Shown here: piece after piece, positions 35,504 to 44,199 of the stretch
Numbering within the stretch: the first letter of the stretch is position 1
How the letters are laid out: every line of letters begins with the position of its first letter
Source of the DNA: Proteobacteria bacterium UBA981
GTDB lineage: Bacteria > Pseudomonadota > Gammaproteobacteria > Ga0077536
Length of the DNA: 64,000 nt
Direction of reading: 5' to 3'
NCBI GenBank assembly: GCA_002292285.1
Contig: DBBP01000027.1
Span: 107,298-171,297 of the forward strand
The notes under the pieces: model-generated
What the model was told of the DNA's origin: nothing
Databases searched by the model: none
What the model saw: only the letters and a program-made list of their open reading frames with translations
Position numbers and translations under genes: made by a program

Positions 35504-36568
35504 CTAGGGCAGTGCGTCGGGCGGTAACCGATGGATTGCGCCGCCAGCGTCGAGCAATAAAGCGCGCGCGCCACTGAATTGCTCAACAATTTCACGGGCG
35601 CGGGTAGGCGCAGCTACTGCCAGTGCCGTGGAAAGACCGTCGGCGATCGTCGCGTCCCGGGCCATCACAGTCACGCTCGCCCAACCCTTGGCGCTTATGC
35701 CACTGTGCGGGTCAAGCAAATGGTGCCAGTCGAGATTGGTGCTGAAAGGTGTGCCTGCCGGTGCCGATGTCGCGACTGCCATCCCGGCGGCAAGTTCAAA
35801 GTCGGCGATAGTCCGCCAAGGAATACCAGGGTGATTAAGTGCGATGCGCCACGGCCGGCCGTCGCCACGCTGGCCCAGGGCACGGTACTCACCGAGATTG
35901 ATTAACGCACTGGATAAACCGTGCTGGGCGAGAACGTCACGCACGCGATCAGTTGCGTAGCCTTGCGCGATGCCATTCAGGGTGATGGCCATGCCGGCCT
36001 GCGCGAAGCGTAATCCGTTCGCGTCGCGGACGAGTTTGTTGAACCCGCTCAGGCTGCGGATCGTTTCGAAGGTCTCGGGCGGCGAATTGCTATCGGGAGC
36101 GCTAGCAAAATGGTCGTTAAGCAGCGACCACAGCGGCTGAACGGTCGGGTCAAACACGCCACCGCTGGCCAGATGGATGGCCTCGCAGGCATCCAGGATC
36201 GCGATGAAATCTTTCCCTGGAGCGGCTAACGCGCCGACGCGATTGAGCTGACAGATGGCCGAGTTCGACTGGTACAGACTGAACAGCGCCTCTAGCCGCG
36301 TTACTTCAGCAAGAGCGGCCTTTAATGCGACGTCGACTTGATGCTGTGAATGGTGGTGCAGCCGGATGCTCACCGGCGCCCCAAAGGCGGTTCCCTGCCA
36401 GTCCCGTCGAACGAATGTGTTATTGCCGGCTAACACTGGATTCGCCAGCAACCCGTTGGCCATGGCGGCCGAGGAGCCCGCAATGATCGCAAGTGCACGA
36501 CGGCGACTCATTTTGTGATGCGGCGAGGTCCCGGATGCTTGTCGTTGAGTGTCTGAATCTGGCATCAA
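35504..36568 (-). CDS. apbE: FAD:protein FMN transferase (ApbE), Tat-type leader
   Basis: A 354-residue flavin transferase that covalently attaches FMN from FAD to Thr/Ser of FMN-binding domains. A leader with SRRRALAIIAGSSAAMANG (residues 21-39) is a twin-arginine-like export signal, so it acts in the periplasm. Family blocks are TLNGIAQGYATDRV, LINLGEYRALGQRGDGRPW, and the Mg-site ATIADGLSTALAV near the C terminus. It is divergent from a porin plus an FMN-binding-domain protein whose SGAT motif is the expected substrate, and a Fur box lies in the spacer. The three genes probably form one iron-regulated flavinylation unit. Confidence 0.93.
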   Translation of the reverse strand: MMPDSDTQRQASGTSPHHKMSRRRALAIIAGSSAAMANGLLANPVLAGNNTFVRRDWQGTAFGAPVSIRLHHHSQHQVDVALKAALAEVTRLEALFSLYQSNSAICQLNRVGALAAPGKDFIAILDACEAIHLASGGVFDPTVQPLWSLLNDHFASAPDSNSPPETFETIRSLSGFNKLVRDANGLRFAQAGMAITLNGIAQGYATDRVRDVLAQHGLSSALINLGEYRALGQRGDGRPWRIALNHPGIPWRTIADFELAAGMAVATSAPAGTPFSTNLDWHHLLDPHSGISAKGWASVTVMARDATIADGLSTALAVAAPTRAREIVEQFSGARALLLDAGGAIHRLPPDALP

Positions 36569-36583
36569 TAATAGTCGTATTGC

Positions 36584-36604
36584 AAATGAGAGTGATTCTC
36601 ATTA
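36584..36604. promoter_or_regulatory. Fur box between apbE and the porin
   Basis: ATGAGAGTGATTCTCAT forms near-palindromic half-sites of the gammaproteobacterial Fur consensus. It lies 16 bases from the ApbE start codon and 82 bases before the porin start, placed to repress both directions when iron is plentiful. Confidence 0.8.
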
Positions 36605-36686
36605 ATATTTGGGTTAATAGCTAGGCAAATCTTACCCCTAATTTCTAATCACAACGAAAACTCAACAAGTTAAAGGACCTTTCGCC

Positions 36687-38141
36687 ATGATTACCTGCCT
36701 GCCGGGCCGTACCGCGAGCCTGTTTATCCTGCTACTTGCAAGCTTTGGCGCCGCCGCCGAGGGAAGTGACTTCGAGCAATTGCGCGATATGGTCATGAAG
36801 CAGCAACAACAGATCAACGCCCTCACCGAGGAGTTAAAGAAAACCCGCGCTATGCTGGAGGCCAACGCGACCGAGGCAGCGCAAAGTGCAGAATCGAATG
36901 CGGCCAAAGTGGCCGAGGTCGATGCCAAGCTCGAATCAGCCGCCGATGCGATTGAGCAGGTTGCCGCGGGCAGTCTGGGTGGGGATGCATTCGCGACCAC
37001 CAACGTTCCGCAGTCACCCAGCAGCGTCGGAACTGCCGCCGGTCGCTGGGGACCGATCAGCGGGCGTACCACAGCCGGCGCCGGCACCTGGTCGAAACGC
37101 ACTTCGCTCGGTGGTTATGGCGAACTCCATTACAACAGTCTCACCGACAACCAAACCGCCACCGACGGTGAGGCGGACGACCTCGATCGCGTAGATTTTC
37201 ACCGCTTCGTATTGTTTGCGGGCCATCAGTTCAATGACTGGATGCGATTCGCTGCGGAACTGGAAGTTGAACATTCACTCATCGGCGATGATCAGCCGGG
37301 CTCGGTAGCACTGGAGCTCGCTTGGCTTGAAATGGATATTAGTAGTCGCCATCACATACGTACCGGCATCGACATCCTACCGGTGAGCCTACTCAACCTC
37401 ACGCATGAACCGAACACGTTCTACGGCGTTGAGCGCAACCCGATCGAAACTGAAATTGTGCCGTCGACCTGGACCGAAGCGGCAGTTGCGTTATGGGGCG
37501 ACCTTGGCCATGGCTTTGCTTATAGCGCCTACCTGCACTCGGGGCTGGTTGTACCCATCACCGGCGGTAGCGCGTTCCGCCCCCGCAGCGGTCGGCTTAA
37601 GATCGCCGAAGCTGACGATCAGGACGCCGCGCTGCTGGGACGATTGCTCTACGCTGGCGTTCCGGGGCTCGAGATCGCTGCAGTGGTGGATTATCAGTTC
37701 GACTACACAGGCAGCGCTGACAATGTCGATATCGACGCCTGGCTGTTCGAAACCCATCTCGACTATAAACATCGCTCCGGATTTGGTTTACGCGCGCTTT
37801 ACGCGCGTTGGGACATCGGCCGTGACCGCAGTGCGGGTGTGGATCCGGCCGCTTTCAATGCGGATACGCTGGTTGGTTGGTACGTCGAACCAGCTTACCG
37901 TTTCGGGCTGGGTTTTATGCCCGGCGAACTCGGGCTTTTCGGTCGCTACCATCAATGGGATGAACGCAATCGGTTGGCTGGCGCGCATCGCTTCGAACAA
38001 CGCGAGCGTTTGACCATCGGTATGAACTACTGGCCGCATCCGCAAGTCGTGTTTAAGCTCGATGCCCAGTGGGAAGAGGCTGACGGGCCGGTAGACCGCG
38101 AGCAGGACGGGATCAATTTAGGCCTGGGTTACCAGTTCTAA
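36687..38141 (+). CDS. Outer-membrane porin with N-terminal coiled coil (iron-regulated)
   Basis: A 484-residue exported protein. The signal peptide ends around SFGAAA (residue 24). Residues 27-95 form a coiled coil (FEQLRDMVMKQQQQINALTEELKK and following), as in trimeric OprP-like and related porins. The rest is beta-barrel, with alternating strands and a C-terminal aromatic (LGLGYQF) needed for BAM insertion. It resembles porins annotated as carbohydrate- or phosphate-type; a FTF..ERN motif typical of such channels is present (TFYGVERNPIETEIVPSTW). AAAGGA precedes the ATG. The Fur box upstream and the FMN-binding gene 20 bases downstream tie it to iron supply. Confidence 0.85.
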   Translation: MITCLPGRTASLFILLLASFGAAAEGSDFEQLRDMVMKQQQQINALTEELKKTRAMLEANATEAAQSAESNAAKVAEVDAKLESAADAIEQVAAGSLGGDAFATTNVPQSPSSVGTAAGRWGPISGRTTAGAGTWSKRTSLGGYGELHYNSLTDNQTATDGEADDLDRVDFHRFVLFAGHQFNDWMRFAAELEVEHSLIGDDQPGSVALELAWLEMDISSRHHIRTGIDILPVSLLNLTHEPNTFYGVERNPIETEIVPSTWTEAAVALWGDLGHGFAYSAYLHSGLVVPITGGSAFRPRSGRLKIAEADDQDAALLGRLLYAGVPGLEIAAVVDYQFDYTGSADNVDIDAWLFETHLDYKHRSGFGLRALYARWDIGRDRSAGVDPAAFNADTLVGWYVEPAYRFGLGFMPGELGLFGRYHQWDERNRLAGAHRFEQRERLTIGMNYWPHPQVVFKLDAQWEEADGPVDREQDGINLGLGYQF

Positions 38142-38161
38142 TCGGTAAGCGGTGACGATAG

Positions 38162-38698
38162 ATGCTCTGCAACAGTATCCGGATGCGGTTCGCGGCACTG
38201 GGCCTCACTTTGATGCTCTCAGCGCCGAGTCATGCGGTGGACATCTACCAGGATCCCGCCGCGTTTCTCGGTGAGGTGTTCGCCGGCGAAGTGCCGGCAC
38301 CGCAGCGATTGTGGCTCACACCGGAGATAAGCAGTGGGGTACGTAAAATTCTTGGCTACGATCTCGGCGTGCTGCGCGTACGCTTCTGGACCGCGGCTGG
38401 ACGCACGGCATGGATACTCGATGAAATCGGCAAGGACCAACCCATCACCACGGGCCTGGTCGTCAACGATAATGCGATCGAGCAGGTCCGCGTCTTAATC
38501 TACCGTGAAAGCCGTGGCAGCGAGGTCCGCCACCCCGTGTTCACCGAACAGTTTCGTGGTGCCCGAATAGGCGATGAGTTAAGCGATTTCGTACTCGACC
38601 GAAAAATTGATGGGATCTCCGGCGCCACGCTATCTGTGCATGCCTTAACTCGCCTGGGCCGCCTGGCATTATTTCTCGACAGTCACGTTAGAAGCTAA
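38162..38698 (+). CDS. Exported FMN-binding-domain protein with ApbE flavinylation motif
   Basis: A 178-residue periplasmic protein. A signal peptide (LGLTLMLSAPSHA) covers residues 1-25. The C-terminal FMN-binding domain includes VRVLIYRESRGSEVR and DGISGATLSVHALT; SGAT is the ApbE target, with Thr the expected covalent FMN site. The family includes NqrC, RnfG and many single-domain electron carriers. It starts 20 bases after the porin stop and is convergent with nothing, so the porin and flavoprotein form a two-gene operon, served by the divergent apbE. Covalent flavin in the periplasm beside a Fur box suggests ferric reduction or electron transfer in iron uptake; this is inference. Confidence 0.88.
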   Translation: MLCNSIRMRFAALGLTLMLSAPSHAVDIYQDPAAFLGEVFAGEVPAPQRLWLTPEISSGVRKILGYDLGVLRVRFWTAAGRTAWILDEIGKDQPITTGLVVNDNAIEQVRVLIYRESRGSEVRHPVFTEQFRGARIGDELSDFVLDRKIDGISGATLSVHALTRLGRLALFLDSHVRS

Positions 38699-39497
38699 GA
38701 CGGTCGCTGAAAGTTAGCAGTGATAAGCGCTTGGTCGATACGCAAGGGCCGTCGGAAAACGCTTTGACAGATGCGATCGGCATAACGTCGAAAACGTGAG
38801 CAGACGTTCCGTGCCGAGCGGAGCGCGCGGCTAGAGACATTTAGAAATGGTGTCGTGACGGCGCAGTTGTCTGCGTGCGAAACGAATCTCGACGCCACAA
38901 CTTCCCTCCAATAGACGCCTCCTCCGCCACCTAGCCGACAACCGACATTCTCTCGATCTGCTCGAAAGTGCCCACTGTCTAATCGATAGCACGCCAGGTT
39001 TATGACGCTCGGTCCACTAGCACTGGCTTAACGTTCTTCTCCGCTTGTCTATGAGGCCGAGGCTGCTGGACCTCCCCGGGGTAATTGTGGACACGACCTG
39101 GCGGCGCAGCAGCGCAAGCTGGCCCTACAAGCTGTCAATCACGCACCTGCACCTTGGGAACCTCCCCGGTTCTAAGCAGACCGCGGGTAAACCCTCCGCT
39201 CGAAAGACATGGACGTCTTTAGCAACCGATTCCGTGACACGTGCGTTGAACAAGGAAATGTGATCGGTGGACTTGCACCACGATGAGGCGAATTCCGTCA
39301 CCAAAAACCTTCGACGCACTCATTCGGCGCGAAACGGGCCAATTGACGCTAGAGGTTCGACTTGAGTTTTTCGTGAAGTGGCATAAACTATGTTTAATGT
39401 AATTTATAGAAAATACCTCTTAATTATTGATAAATAAATAGAATATGTATCAAAATAAGACCTCGAGAAACGCAGAACACCGCGATAGCGGCGCAAC
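38699..39497. other. Gene-poor stretch upstream of the TorF-type porin
   Basis: About 800 bases without a convincing gene. Several short frames of 60-72 codons exist on both strands (for example 39045-39263) but lack family resemblance and overlap each other. From about 39365 to 39470 the sequence is strikingly AT-rich (TTAATTATTGATAAATAAATAG), typical of an activator or IHF region before a sigma-54 promoter; the reverse strand near 39421-39435 is one base off an IHF consensus. Confidence 0.5.
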
Positions 39498-39513
39498 TGG
39501 CGCGGGGATTGCA
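39498..39513 (+). promoter_or_regulatory. Sigma-54 (-24/-12) type promoter
   Basis: TGGCGCGGGGATTGCA has the required GG-N10-GC spacing and differs at one base from the TGGCACG-N4-TTGCA consensus. It lies 79 bases upstream of the TorF-type porin start codon, behind an AT-rich block. Confidence 0.6.
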
Positions 39514-39591
39514 CTACCAGCAATGACTTGTGCGTCTTATTTGACACTAGCGCGAGCTATTTACAGCACTCATTAATGGAGTTCATGGAAA

Positions 39592-40329
39592 ATGAATAAT
39601 TTGCTTACAACGACTGTCGCCGTTGTCGTCGCTGGCTTGTGCAGCACAGGCGCAATGGCAGGCGATTTCACCGCCAATGCCTCGGTTTCAAACAACTATC
39701 TATGGCGCGGTCTCACCCAGACGCAAAATGAACCGGCTGTTTCGGGCGGCATCGACTACGGACACGAGTCTGGCTTGTACGTCGGTACCTGGGTTTCCAA
39801 TGTTGAATATGGCGACTCGGACAGCTACTCATACGAGAACGATATCTATGTCGGCTATGCCGGCGAGTACGAGGGTATCGGCTACGATATCGGCTATCTG
39901 TATTACAACTACGACGAAGACAACGACATTGATTTCGGCGAGGTCTATGGCTCTCTCAGCTATATGAACTTTTCAGTGACTGCATGGTTGTTTGCCCATA
40001 CTGAAGCTAACGAAAGTATCGGTGTCGGCGCCACTGGTTCTGACTACGACTTTGATTTTGGCTCGGCTTACTATCTCGAAGGCAACTACGCCTACGAAAT
40101 CAAGGAAGGCCTCGAACTCGGCTTGCATGTGGGTTACCACAACGGTGATTTCGTTGATGCGTTTAACTTCGCTGACGGTACGGATGACTACGTCGACTGG
40201 AACGTTTCGATTTCCAAAGCCGGTTTTGGCTTTGTGGTCAGTGGTACGGATCTCGACGATTCCCCGTCAGGCTTGCAGAACGATCAGATAAAGTATGTCG
40301 TTTCCTATTCGTTCGACATCGACCTCTGA
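39592..40329 (+). CDS. TorF-family putative porin (TIGR02001)
   Basis: A 245-residue outer-membrane barrel protein. The signal peptide ends at GAMA (residue 23). The mature start matches the family: NASVSNNYLWRGLTQTQNEPAVSGG, then GHESGLYVGTWVSNV. It is rich in Tyr, Asp and Gly, with alternating strands, and ends in VVSYSFDIDL. The family is a bacterial-type small porin often reported in gammaproteobacteria; substrate is unproven. GGAAA lies just before the ATG, a sigma-54-like promoter lies 79 bases upstream, and a terminator lies 20 bases downstream, so it is a single-gene transcript, probably controlled by an enhancer-binding regulator. Confidence 0.88.
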   Translation: MNNLLTTTVAVVVAGLCSTGAMAGDFTANASVSNNYLWRGLTQTQNEPAVSGGIDYGHESGLYVGTWVSNVEYGDSDSYSYENDIYVGYAGEYEGIGYDIGYLYYNYDEDNDIDFGEVYGSLSYMNFSVTAWLFAHTEANESIGVGATGSDYDFDFGSAYYLEGNYAYEIKEGLELGLHVGYHNGDFVDAFNFADGTDDYVDWNVSISKAGFGFVVSGTDLDDSPSGLQNDQIKYVVSYSFDIDL

Positions 40330-40349
40330 GACCCGCCCTACGGTCTGAA

Positions 40350-40378
40350 CCGGCGCCTGAAAAGGCGTCGGTTTTTTT
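40350..40378 (+). terminator. Rho-independent terminator of the TorF-type porin
   Basis: Nine-base arms CCGGCGCCT / AGGCGTCGG close on a GAAA tetraloop and are followed by seven T. Confidence 0.92.
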
Positions 40379-40448
40379 CTACCGTGTGGCTTAGGTCAAC
40401 GCGGCATATCGCGGCGAACGCGCTCGCCAGGGAAAAGAAAGGTTCTCG

Positions 40449-40841
40449 CTACTGAGTCTTAAGACGACGCAAACGTTCGTTACCCGGTTTGCGGTCGGCT
40501 TTCCTGTTCAGGAAATCCCAAATATTTTTCTCTTCTTCTGCGGCTTCTGGGACTTCAGGGGTTTCAACACTTGTTGCAGCAATCTTGTTTGTTTTCTCGT
40601 CCTCAATGGGTACGTTTGTCGCAGTAAGGCCTTCTCGTGCGGCTGTACAGGCGCGCCGCGCTGCGATTACAGCAACACGACTTTGGTCATCACCGATGAT
40701 TTCGTCGGCTGCGCGCATGGTGGCCGCCACAGCAGCAGCGACGCCTCGACACTCGGCGCTAAGATCATCGGCCGCAACGGCTGGTAGAGACAACGGTAGT
40801 GCGAGAACGAGTACGACGATAGTAGGGGATAAATGACGCAA
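40449..40841 (-). CDS. Hypothetical exported protein
   Basis: A 130-residue protein that I do not recognise. A clear Sec signal peptide (IVVLVLALPLSLPAVAA) ends near residue 24. The next 45 residues are helical, with two cysteines (AECRGV, RRACTAAREGL) that could form a disulfide; an acidic stretch (PEVPEAAEEEKN) and a basic tail (NRKADRKPGNERLRRL) follow. It starts with TTG at 40841, with AGGAG and AGGAA upstream. It is convergent with the TorF-type porin. Confidence 0.65.
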   Translation of the reverse strand: MRHLSPTIVVLVLALPLSLPAVAADDLSAECRGVAAAVAATMRAADEIIGDDQSRVAVIAARRACTAAREGLTATNVPIEDEKTNKIAATSVETPEVPEAAEEEKNIWDFLNRKADRKPGNERLRRLKTQ

Positions 40842-41013
40842 TTCCTGTTGCTCCTCTGATTTTTAGCTAGCAGAGAGTCTAGCATTGACGGCAGCGAGGT
40901 GGCATGACGCAGGAATGATTAGAACTACTTCCGCACAACCGTTTCGCAACACCTTAATTGGTCACCAGAGCACCGCGAAAGTCTGCCATTGCACATAGAT
41001 GTCCGGAGACAAG

Positions 41014-41068
41014 ACGCAAGAAAGGAATCTTGCGTTCAAACGATTTCACCGAACCGCACCTGGTTCGG
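41014..41068. other. Two tandem perfect hairpins in the spacer before the phosphate porin
   Basis: Hairpin 1: eight-base arms ACGCAAGA / TCTTGCGT (41014-41021, 41028-41035). Hairpin 2: seven-base arms CCGAACC / GGTTCGG (41049-41055, 41062-41068). Neither is followed by a T-run. They lie in a 580-base spacer (40842-41422) with no convincing gene and could be a small RNA or decay-protecting structure. Confidence 0.4.
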
Positions 41069-41298
41069 CGCACAAGGCTAGCCTCGTCGATGCGCCATGC
41101 AATCGTCGGTCAGTCCGCGAGACAAGCTCAAAATGCTGCTGCTCAGAATGATCGAACGTTCTGATAACAGCGTGGCAGGTATCGCTATTTTCGAATAATT
41201 GAGCACTTGTGCCGCGAGGCTCGAATAGATTCTCTGCGTTGATGCCCTTCATCTTGCTACCGGCATCGCGAGATGCAAAGCAGAATCACCGCCGCAGG

Positions 41299-41316
41299 TT
41301 GTCATAAACCTGTCAC
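41299..41316 (+). promoter_or_regulatory. PhoB box
   Basis: TTGTCAT-AAAC-CTGTCAC: two direct heptamer repeats 11 bases apart, matching the PhoB consensus CTGTCAT-A4-CTGTCAT at almost every position. It lies 107 bases before the OprP-like porin gene. Confidence 0.85.
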
Positions 41317-41422
41317 ATAATCCCCTCAAACTTGCCCCGATACTGAAACGTTCGTCGTGCCTCACATACCCATTGTCAGGTCGTGAGCGACGAACATTAG
41401 AAAACAGATAACGGAGAGCCAG

Positions 41423-42919
41423 GTGAACGCAATGATCAACAAGACGCTTCGAGCGGGTCTGACAGCAGGTTTGGGAGCGGGCCTCCTTTTCATTAGCGTG
41501 GCTGATGCTGGCGCAGCAGATAAAGCGTTGCTGGATATCCTGCTTGGCAATGGAGTTCTGACCCAGGACCAATATGACTCGCTGATGACCAAAGAGTCCT
41601 TGACCAGCGCGGACATTTTGGGTGCTCCAGCGGAAAACCCAGCGACAGCGCGCGAAATCGATAGTGCTGTGGAGAAGAAAGTTGCAGAGGCAGTCGAGAA
41701 ACGCATTGACGAAAGTGTTACCGAGAAAATCGCCAAGACAATCGAGGACGAATTCCCGGTTAAAGCGAGCTATGGAAAAAAAGGATTTCGTCTTGAGTCG
41801 CGCGATGGCAATTGGCAAACCAACTTGCAGTGGCGCGCGCAGCTACGCTACACCAACCCGACTTCCGGTGATCCGCGCCAGCTTGGCTCCTTCGAATCTG
41901 AAGATCAGAGTACATTCGAGGCGCGTCGCCTGCGTATGAAGATTGGCGGCCACGGCTACCGCCCCTGGCTCGGCTACTACTTCGAAGTTGATTTGCAGCC
42001 GAGTCGGGACGTGGACGACAGCAGTTCTTCTGCCAGCGCAAGAGTGATCGACTGGCGAATCACAGCCGACAAGTGGGATTGGGCCGCACTTCGCGTCGGG
42101 CAATGGAAAATAGATTACAACCGCGAGCGGGTTGATTCATCAGGCCGTCAGCAGTTCGTCGAGCGTTCAATCGTTAATCGCATATTCACCGTTGACCGTC
42201 AGGTTGGTGTGCAGTTACGTGGCCATTTGTTTAAACACACCGCTGCCGACATGCGCTATTGGGCAGGTATTTTTACTGGCGAAGGTCGCGGCGTGAAGAA
42301 CAATGACGAAAGCATGATGTATATGGGGCGTTTGCAGTGGAACTTTCTGGGTCGCGACCTTGCTTGGAAGCAGACTGACGTTGAGTTCACGGAGAAACCG
42401 ACCGGCAGCGTCGCGTTTGCCGCCGCGACCAACAAAGGCAGTTGCACCCGGTGGTCATCGTCCGGCTGTGGCAACCTGGATGGGTACACCAGCGCCGCCC
42501 TGGCTAATGCCGGGCAGTTCGATGTTGACCAGATGATGCAGGAATTTGCGTTCAAGTGGCGAGGGTTCTCAGTGCAGCAGGAATTTCACTGGAAAACAGT
42601 TGAAGACAGCGTCGCCGACACCAAGAATGATTTTATCGGCGCTTATGCGCAGGCTGGGTATTTTTTCCACAACCTGTTTCCCGTTGTCCCAGCTCCCCTC
42701 GAGCTGGCATTTCGTTATGCCTTCGTGAACGAACCCAATCGACTTGATCGCGCACAGGATAACGAACGTCAGGAATTCACCCTGGGCGCGAACTGGTTTT
42801 TCGCCGGACACAACAATAAATTCACGGTCGATTATTCCCATTTAACGCTGGACGACAATGTGCTCAATCGCGAAGTCTCCGACGATCGTGTGCGGTTCCA
42901 GTGGGATGTGTCGTTCTGA
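41423..42919 (+). CDS. Phosphate-selective porin, OprO/OprP family
   Basis: A 498-residue trimeric-type porin. The signal peptide ends around DAGA (about residue 32). Residues 33-110 hold the helical segment LLDILLGNGVLTQDQYDSLM, shared by OprP-type porins, and a coiled coil (EIDSAVEKKVAEAVEKRID). The barrel follows (FRLESRDGNWQTNLQWRAQ, RLRMKIGGHGYRPWLGYYF) and ends in VRFQWDVSF. It should pass phosphate across the outer membrane. A PhoB box upstream supports induction by phosphate starvation. The start is GTG at 41423; an in-frame ATG is nine bases on. Two cysteines in the GSCTRWSSSGCGN loop may form a disulfide. Confidence 0.9.
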   Translation: MNAMINKTLRAGLTAGLGAGLLFISVADAGAADKALLDILLGNGVLTQDQYDSLMTKESLTSADILGAPAENPATAREIDSAVEKKVAEAVEKRIDESVTEKIAKTIEDEFPVKASYGKKGFRLESRDGNWQTNLQWRAQLRYTNPTSGDPRQLGSFESEDQSTFEARRLRMKIGGHGYRPWLGYYFEVDLQPSRDVDDSSSSASARVIDWRITADKWDWAALRVGQWKIDYNRERVDSSGRQQFVERSIVNRIFTVDRQVGVQLRGHLFKHTAADMRYWAGIFTGEGRGVKNNDESMMYMGRLQWNFLGRDLAWKQTDVEFTEKPTGSVAFAAATNKGSCTRWSSSGCGNLDGYTSAALANAGQFDVDQMMQEFAFKWRGFSVQQEFHWKTVEDSVADTKNDFIGAYAQAGYFFHNLFPVVPAPLELAFRYAFVNEPNRLDRAQDNERQEFTLGANWFFAGHNNKFTVDYSHLTLDDNVLNREVSDDRVRFQWDVSF

Positions 42920-43242
42920 GACGCACTTGGCCGGCGTGAATCCCCTCGCGCCCGGGGTATGCGGCGGGAGGCGTTCGTCTCTCTTAGTGGCGTTCTTCCA
43001 GAGCTTTTCTACCAAAGCTCAGCCTTTGCGCTGAGCGCCTGGCTACTGTCCTCAGTTCAATGCCAGCGTCCTCTTGCGCTCGGTGCGATGGGTACTGCAA
43101 TCATAGGTAACACGTAGCATCAGGCCGGGCGTAACCGGGGCCTTCGGTTGTCCGAATGGCACTCGGGGACGGGCTTGGTGGGTGGTAAAGCTGAGGAACG
43201 TTTTGCGCCTCCGATATATCAGAGGGGATTCCTGACGGGAAG

Positions 43243-43425
43243 TTGAAGGGCGCTCACTGGGCTAGCGTTGTGAGCAGAGCACTGGCGATCGCCGTATTGA
43301 GGATGACTCGCATGTGTTTTGGCACGAACGCGGCTGTCGATACATTATCGCCAACGCCGGCCGAGCGTATTCACGGCATCAACACGGAAGCAACGGTGGG
43401 TTTGGAGGTTGGAGAGCGCTCGTGA
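43243..43425 (+). other. Candidate short transcript or 60-codon frame before a strong terminator
   Basis: The spacer 42920-43479 has no known gene, yet ends in a strong plus-strand terminator. The only frame near it begins with TTG at 43243 after GGGAAG and encodes 60 residues that I do not recognise. It may be a small protein, or the transcript may be a small RNA or the 3' end of the porin message. Confidence 0.3.
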
Positions 43426-43438
43426 GGTCTAACTAAGT

Positions 43439-43472
43439 CCGCGCGGCCCCGGAGTGGGGCCGCGCGGTTTTT
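43439..43472 (+). terminator. Strong Rho-independent terminator
   Basis: Twelve-base GC-rich arms CCGCGCGGCCCC / GGGGCCGCGCGG with a five-base loop, then five T. The reverse strand has no T-run, so it acts on rightward transcripts, ending just before the convergent OmpA gene. Confidence 0.9.
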
Positions 43473-43479
43473 CAGTCGA

Positions 43480-44199
43480 CTACTTGAGCTGTCGAGCCGT
43501 CAGCTCAACGCGGCGGTTCTTTGCCCGCCCAGCCTTGGTTTCATTGTCGGCTACGGGGGTACTCTCGCCTTTTCCGTCAGCACCGATACGGTCGGCAGCA
43601 ATTCCTTGTGATTGGAAGAAATTGCTCACCGATTCAGCGCGGAGCTGAGATAGCTTTTGGTTGTATTCGGCGCTCCCGGATGAATCGGTGTGGCCGACAA
43701 CTTCAACCCGTACGTGTGGATTGTTCTGCAAAATGCCAACAGCAATGCCCAACTCGGCTTTCGCCTCTGCAGTGAGCGTCGCTTGGTCGTGCTCGAAATG
43801 CACACCCGTCAAATTCGGTATTTCCGGGCAACCGTGCTCATCGACCGGAGTGCCTTTGGGCGTTCCGGGACATTTGTCCAAACGATCGACCACGCCATCA
43901 CCGTCTGTATCCGGATCCGGAATAGGCTCGGGCTTCGGTTGCGGTTTTGGTGCAGGCTTGGGTGCCGGTGCAGCCGGCTTGGGTTCTTCTTCTTTACAAA
44001 AGATCGCACCCAACAGGGCGCCACCGGCGGCACTCGCGGCTGCAGCGCCATCATCGTGATCCGTGCCGTAGTAACCTGCAGCACCACCAACCAGCGCGCC
44101 GCCGATCATGCAGGCAACGGGATGAATATTCTGGCCTGCGCAGCCCACCAGAGTAAGTCCTAAAGCACCCAAGCCTAAAGTCCGGGAAATTCTGTTCAT
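43480..44199 (-). CDS. OmpA-family lipoprotein with glycine zipper and TSP3-type calcium turn
   Basis: A 239-residue outer-membrane lipoprotein. A lipobox (LTLVGCAG, lipidated Cys at 20) is followed by a glycine-zipper segment (GGALVGGAAGYYGTDHDD), a Pro/Lys-rich spacer (PAPKPAPKPQPKPEP), a thrombospondin-type-3 calcium turn (DPDTDGDGVVDRLDKCPGTP), and the C-terminal OmpA peptidoglycan-binding domain (VEVVGHTDSSGSAEYNQKLS, then KNRRVELTAR). It anchors the outer membrane to the cell wall. It is convergent with the terminator to its left and has no same-strand partner. Confidence 0.93.
   Translation of the reverse strand: MNRISRTLGLGALGLTLVGCAGQNIHPVACMIGGALVGGAAGYYGTDHDDGAAAASAAGGALLGAIFCKEEEPKPAAPAPKPAPKPQPKPEPIPDPDTDGDGVVDRLDKCPGTPKGTPVDEHGCPEIPNLTGVHFEHDQATLTAEAKAELGIAVGILQNNPHVRVEVVGHTDSSGSAEYNQKLSQLRAESVSNFFQSQGIAADRIGADGKGESTPVADNETKAGRAKNRRVELTARQLK

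Noticed and set aside
39045..39319. Overlapping short frames on both strands that might be transposase debris
   Set aside because: No transposase motif, terminal inverted repeat or target duplication could be seen.
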